Positions 14,555 through 17,868 of a stretch of 17,868 nt of DNA are shown in pieces. Both the position numbers and the translations under genes were made by a program. The notes under the pieces are model-generated. The model worked only from the letters and a program-made list of their open reading frames with translations. It did no database searches and was not told where the DNA came from. The stretch's first letter is position 1. Every line of letters begins with the position of its first letter. Location: contig JBDRBI010000075.1 of NCBI GenBank assembly GCA_043822885.1, positions 1 through 17,868 on the forward strand, read 5' to 3'. The DNA comes from Aadella sp043822885. Its GTDB lineage: Bacteria > Omnitrophota > Gorgyraeia > Tantalellales > Tantalellaceae.

Positions 14555-15504
14555 GAAGAACGAAGATAAATAGGATATTGATACCGCTATTTGTTATAAT
14601 GTCAGCCGCGGGGCCGGTATATGCCGGTTCTTTTTCGAATGATATGAGAGAAGGGGAGAAGTATTACAAAGACGGCAAGTATGAAGAATCGCTTGAAAGT
14701 TTTGATAAAGCTCTTTCTTTAAAACCGAACGACCCGGCAGCTCAGTATAACAAGGCCGTAGCTCTTTATGGTAACGGAGATTTTTCTTCCGCCGAAGAGA
14801 CTTTTTTAAACGCTCTCGCTTCCGGGGATGAGAAAATAGAGGGCATTACCATTTATAATGCCGGGAACAGCAAATATAGCGAGGCCGCGGAAAAAGAACA
14901 AACCGCGGGCTCGGAAGCCATGGAAGGGTATAAGAAGGCGCTTGAATATTACAAAAGAGCGATGGAACTTTCAGCCGGAGATATGGACGCGAAATTTAAT
15001 TATGAACTGACTAAGAAAAAAATAGAACTATTGGAACAACAGCAGCAACAGCAGCAGAATAAAGAACAGTCACAGGAAGAGAAGGAACAAAATAAGGGAC
15101 AAAAGAACGAAGAAAAAAAGGAGCAAAGCGAACAAGAGAAAAAGAAAGAAGACGAAGAAAAACAGCAAGAGCAACAAAAAGAGCAACAAGAAGGACAGCA
15201 GCAAAAGGACGAAGAAAAAAAGAAAGAAGAACAGGAAAAGAAGGAACAGCAGAAAAAGAAGCAGGAAGAAAAAGAAAAGCAAAAAAAGAAAGAGAAGGAA
15301 GAGAAGAGCAAGGGTGAAAAAAAAGAGGACAAAGAAGATAAACAAGACGGACGCTCGGGACAAGCGGAACAGGAAGAACAGGGTATGAGTAAGGAAGAAG
15401 CGGAGATGCTTCTCAGAGCTCAAAAGGAAGAAGAAAACAGAATGCGCGCCATAGAGAGAGAAAAGAAACAATCCCGAAGACCGGTGGTGTTACGCGACTG
15501 GTAG
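14551..15504 (+). CDS. batC: BatC-like TPR protein with long Lys/Glu/Gln region
   Basis: 317 residues. A signal peptide covers 1-25 (FVIMSAAGPVYA). Two TPR repeats are clear at about 28-61 and 62-95, with a third, looser one at about 97-140. From 161 to about 270 the sequence is almost only Lys, Glu, Gln and Asp, starting with seven Gln in a row. Such a tail is common in BatC proteins, probably an extended or helical charged linker. The C-terminus RRPVVLRDW resembles the EKDW-type ending of BatC homologues, which suggests a conserved docking tail. The start overlaps batB by 4 nt with GGAG (14536-14539) upstream. After the stop, a 206-nt repeat-filled gap separates it from batD. Confidence 0.88.
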   Translation: MRRTKINRILIPLFVIMSAAGPVYAGSFSNDMREGEKYYKDGKYEESLESFDKALSLKPNDPAAQYNKAVALYGNGDFSSAEETFLNALASGDEKIEGITIYNAGNSKYSEAAEKEQTAGSEAMEGYKKALEYYKRAMELSAGDMDAKFNYELTKKKIELLEQQQQQQQNKEQSQEEKEQNKGQKNEEKKEQSEQEKKKEDEEKQQEQQKEQQEGQQQKDEEKKKEEQEKKEQQKKKQEEKEKQKKKEKEEKSKGEKKEDKEDKQDGRSGQAEQEEQGMSKEEAEMLLRAQKEEENRMRAIEREKKQSRRPVVLRDW

Positions 15505-15510
15505 AAAAAA

Positions 15511-15545
15511 AGTCTAAAGGCAGAAAGTCTAAAGTCTAAGGTCTT
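15511..15545. repeat. AGTCTAA heptad array (5 units)
   Basis: AGTCTAA AGGCAGA AAGTCTA AAGTCTA AGGTCTT, starting 7 nt after the batC stop. The unit resembles the complement of the TTAGACT units at 10543-10570. Confidence 0.65.
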
Positions 15546-15586
15546 TGAACAAGAAGCGAGATGCTAGAAAGTACCGTTAAAATGAA

Positions 15587-15697
15587 TGAGATTGCCGCGC
15601 CCCTACGGGGCTCCCCCCTTCGCCAAGGCTACGGAGGGCAGGCGCAATGACAAAACCTCTCCGTCATTGCGAGGAGCGTAGCGACGAAGCAATCTCA
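15587..15697. repeat. CATTGC-family palindrome, rearranged form
   Basis: The outer stem is TGAGATTGC (15587-15595) with GCAATCTCA (15689-15697). The inner stem is GCAATGAC (15644-15651) with GTCATTGC (15663-15670), and CCCCTACGGGG forms a small hairpin at 15600-15610. The parts are the same as at 10432-10516, but the GATTGC arms are now outside and the CATTGC arms inside. It ends 13 nt before the batD start. Confidence 0.7.
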
Positions 15698-15710
15698 TAA
15701 ACAAAAGAAT

Positions 15711-17567
15711 ATGAAAGCGAAAATAATAATTTTATTAACGATATGCTTGATGTCATTCGGCATAATATGCGGGAACGCGTATGCCGATGATCTGAGGCTT
15801 GGAGCAAGTCTGGAAAGAAACACGGTATCCATTGGTAACCCTGTATATCTTTATCTCTCTTTCATAGGCGCTCAAAATATCGCTGCACCCGATATTTCTG
15901 AAACAGACGGTCTTAAGATCACGTATGTAGGTCCGTCAACGAAGATGTCTATAGTGAACGGTCAAACTTCGCTGTCCATAACCCATACGTATCTCATTAT
16001 TGCCCGTAAAGAAGGAACATTTTATCTCGGTCCGTTCTTTGCGGATCATAAAGGGCAAAAATATACATCCAATAGAGTAGCGCTTACGGTTCAAAGTGTA
16101 CCTTCCCAGCAGAACAGAGGATCAACTTCCAATACGGCATCTCAATCCCCCGCATCAGGTGCTATGACAAGAGGTCAAAGTGAAGCATATCTAAGGGATA
16201 ATGTCTTTTTGGAACTGTCAGTCCCCAAAAGGGTGGTATACATTAACGAAGTCCTCCCTGTTTCTACCTTGCTCTATGTCGGTCAGATCAAAGTACAGAA
16301 CATAGAATATCCTTCTTTTCAGCATGAGGGTTTCTCCGCGGGTGATCTTGAGCAGCCCAGAAGGATCGGCAGGATGGTGAACGGCATGAGTTATGATGTG
16401 CTTTCTTTTAAACAAGACCTTTTTGCCATAAAAGAAGGCGTGTATCAATTAGGACCCGCGCGTTTGAATTGTAAGATATTAGAGAGACGTGATAATTCCA
16501 GAAGATCATCATCCCGATTTAGTTTTGATGATTTTTTCGGGAACAACTCCGGATACACATCCTACCCCGCGGAAGTGAGTTCTGAATCTCTTTCGATCAA
16601 AATATTGCCGTTCCCCGAAGAAGGTAAACCTTCGGATTTCAGAGGCGCCGTAGGAAACTTTAACATGTCCGCTTATGTTAAACCGCCTAAGGTCAAAGTA
16701 GGCGATCCCATAGTGTTAACGATGATAATAACCGGGGATGGTAATTTTGATACCGTTACTTCTCCTGTAATAGATATTATGGATGATTTTAAGACTTATG
16801 AGCCCGAAGTGAAACGTGAAGGGAATAAAAAAATATACGAGCAGATACTTATACCCAAAGATCCCAAGGTCAAAGAAGTACCCGCGGTATCATTCAGCTT
16901 TTTGAATCCGTCTACCGGGAGGTATGATACCGTTAGAAAAGGGCCTTTTGCCGTATCCATTTCAGAAAGGCCCGAGTCAGAACAAGGTGTTAAAATAGTA
17001 TCTATGGCTGACGGGATGGGGATCAGTTTATATCCCAGGGAAGAACTTGGAAGAGATATTGTATACATAAAAGAGAATATAGGCGATCTGAAGCGCGGCG
17101 AAGAAGAACTCTATAGGAATAAATTGTTTTTATTCGGACAGATCCTGCCGCTTATAATGTTGGGTATTTTCTATTCGGGTTATAAAAGAAAAGAGAGGAT
17201 GCTTACGGATAAAAAATACGCCCGTTTTATGAAAGCTCCGAAAGCGGCGCGTAAAGGACTGGAGAAAGCAAAAACACATCTTGATAAAGGTGAGATGCTC
17301 CTGTTCTACGATACGGTATTTAAAACGATACAAGAATATTTATCCCACAAATTCAATATCGCTATCGGAAATATCACCCCTCAATCCGCCGAAGAAAAAT
17401 TACGTAAGGCGGGGTGTGATGAAAGTTTGATAGAGATGCTTCATGAGATCTTTTCAGCTTGTGAAATGGCGAGATACGCGTCTTCCAAAGAGGAAGGGGA
17501 TCGCCCGCAGACAATATTTTCTACGGTAAAAAAGGTTATAGATGGGATAGAGAGAACGAGGGTGTGA
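15711..17567 (+). CDS. batD: BatD-like oxygen-tolerance family protein
   Basis: 618 residues, the usual BatD size. A signal peptide covers 1-25 (IICGNAYA then DD). The large exported region (26-465) is made of beta-sandwich modules: GASLERNTVSIGNPVYLYLSF near the start, LELSVPKRVVYINEVLPVSTLLYV at 167-190, and NMSAYVKPPKVKVGDPIVLTMIITGDGN at 318-345, the third repeating the first module's pattern. One membrane helix lies at about 471-489, followed by basic residues and a cytoplasmic helical domain (500-618) with YDTVFKTIQEYLSHKFNI. Bat operons were linked to aerotolerance in Bacteroides, but the molecular role is not settled. ATG 15711 has only AAAAG upstream, so the ribosome site is weak. 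A repeat block lies directly before it. The stop is followed within 4 nt by a heptad array. Confidence 0.9.
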   Translation: MKAKIIILLTICLMSFGIICGNAYADDLRLGASLERNTVSIGNPVYLYLSFIGAQNIAAPDISETDGLKITYVGPSTKMSIVNGQTSLSITHTYLIIARKEGTFYLGPFFADHKGQKYTSNRVALTVQSVPSQQNRGSTSNTASQSPASGAMTRGQSEAYLRDNVFLELSVPKRVVYINEVLPVSTLLYVGQIKVQNIEYPSFQHEGFSAGDLEQPRRIGRMVNGMSYDVLSFKQDLFAIKEGVYQLGPARLNCKILERRDNSRRSSSRFSFDDFFGNNSGYTSYPAEVSSESLSIKILPFPEEGKPSDFRGAVGNFNMSAYVKPPKVKVGDPIVLTMIITGDGNFDTVTSPVIDIMDDFKTYEPEVKREGNKKIYEQILIPKDPKVKEVPAVSFSFLNPSTGRYDTVRKGPFAVSISERPESEQGVKIVSMADGMGISLYPREELGRDIVYIKENIGDLKRGEEELYRNKLFLFGQILPLIMLGIFYSGYKRKERMLTDKKYARFMKAPKAARKGLEKAKTHLDKGEMLLFYDTVFKTIQEYLSHKFNIAIGNITPQSAEEKLRKAGCDESLIEMLHEIFSACEMARYASSKEEGDRPQTIFSTVKKVIDGIERTRV

Positions 17568-17570
17568 GTT

Positions 17571-17640
17571 GGTGAATGGTGAATGGAGAACAGTTTAAAG
17601 GTTTAAAGGTTTAAAGGTTAAAAGGTTAAAAGGTCTAGGA
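17571..17640. repeat. Heptad/octad array GGTGAAT to AAGGTTTA
   Basis: GGTGAAT GGTGAAT GGAGAAC AGTTTAA AGGTTTA, then 7-8-nt AAGGTTA-type units to 17636 and GGAAGACTTATGT (17638-17650). The order, a GTGAA-type unit followed by GTTTAAAGG units, is the same as after moxR at 10330-10402. Confidence 0.7.
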
Positions 17641-17666
17641 AGACTTATGTGTGCTTTCTTTTCCGT

Positions 17667-17738
17667 CATTGCGAGGAACGAGTGTAACGAGTGACGAAGC
17701 AATCTGCTGAATGAGATTGCTTCGCTTCGCTCGCAATG
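17667..17738. repeat. CATTGC-family palindrome, full form
   Basis: Outer stem CATTGCGAG (17667-17675) with CTCGCAATG (17730-17738). Inner stem GAAGCAATCT (17696-17705) with AGATTGCTTC (17714-17723), 10 bp perfect with an 8-nt loop. Confidence 0.75.
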
Positions 17739-17768
17739 GGCATATTACTCACAAAGTGTTGATGCCCA
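17737..17768 (+). promoter_or_regulatory. Stem-loop in the leader of the last gene
   Basis: TGGGCAT (17737-17743) pairs with ATGCCCA (17762-17768), and CAC/GTG can pair inside around AAA. It overlaps the end of the preceding palindrome and lies about 70 nt before the ATG at 17838. Whether it regulates anything is unknown. Confidence 0.3.
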
Positions 17769-17825
17769 AAATTGTAATTTATTGCAAATAAACAAGTTAG
17801 ATGTAAAAATAGCAGTGTTTATTGA

Positions 17826-17831
17826 AAGGAG
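17826..17831 (+). promoter_or_regulatory. Ribosome binding site of the truncated last gene
   Basis: AAGGAG lies 6 nt before ATG 17838. It sits exactly in the loop between ATTGA (17821-17825) and TCAAT (17832-17836). A longer pair, CAGTGTTT (17813-17820) with AAACACTG (17848-17855), encloses both it and the start codon. Confidence 0.6.
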
Positions 17832-17837
17832 TCAATA

Positions 17838-17868
17838 ATGATAAAAAAAACACTGTCCAACTTGTCAC
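17838..17868 (+). CDS. Start of a gene truncated by the window end
   Basis: ATG with a strong AAGGAG 6 nt upstream gives MIKKTLSNLS before the sequence ends. Too short to identify. It lies after a repeat block and is probably a separate unit from the bat operon. Confidence 0.5.
   Translation, partial: MIKKTLSNLS

Noticed and set aside
15000..15471. Two minus-strand frames rich in Phe, Leu, Ser and Cys
   Set aside because: They are the direct complement of the Lys/Glu/Gln codon tract of batC, and their apparent hydrophobicity is a by-product.

Overview
The window is a bacterial chromosomal segment with every confident gene on the + strand. It is moderately AT-leaning, rich in ATA (Ile) and AGA/AGG (Arg) codons, and its intergenic gaps are packed with short palindromes and tandem repeats. 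The gene set (COG1067-type Lon-like protease, CBS-domain antiporter, DusB, Maf, a short Elp3-type radical SAM protein, MoxR/DUF58/Bat operon) and the repeat style suggest an uncultured Gram-negative-type lineage. Candidatus Omnitrophota is my best guess, but that is inference from overall impression and not from a marker gene.

Layout. 1-264: two hairpins and a 20-bp palindrome upstream of a Lon-family protease (265-2679). 2680-2935: a nested pair of small inverted-repeat elements. 2936-5597: a Na+/H+ antiporter-type membrane protein with two CBS domains, followed closely by tRNA-dihydrouridine synthase (dusB). 5598-5992: a large composite palindromic repeat. 5993-6571: maf nucleotide pyrophosphatase. 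6572-6832: heptanucleotide arrays. 6833-7930: radical SAM protein. 7931-8298: a 40-nt direct repeat and a 16-unit array of a 7/8-mer. 8299-9018: a DUF6873-like protein. 9019-9334: repeats, then a good sigma70-type promoter. 9335-17567: a MoxR/Bat operon (moxR, DUF58, a BatD/DUF4381-like membrane protein, batA, batB, batC, batD). 17568-17837: another array and palindrome. 17838-end: start of a truncated gene.

The Bat operon is the functional centre. A MoxR AAA+ ATPase and the DUF58 protein are expected to work with two membrane-anchored von Willebrand A proteins (BatA, BatB), a TPR protein (BatC) and two secreted-then-anchored beta-domain proteins (BatD and the smaller BatD-like protein) at the cell envelope. 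Within the operon, the gene at 11601, batA, batB and batC are tightly packed with overlaps. Repeat elements have entered the gaps before DUF58, before the 11601 gene and before batD.

The most unusual content is intergenic. Almost every long gap carries arrays with a 7-nt (sometimes 8-nt) period, but the unit sequence differs from gap to gap and even drifts within one array. Several arrays are matched by a complementary array on the other side of a palindromic core, and an 11-nt motif, ATTGACTGATG, recurs beside them (six exact and two degenerate copies). One such element appears inserted inside a second, unrelated element with 13-bp terminal inverted repeats, which suggests mobility. No transposase or RAYT-like gene is present in the window.
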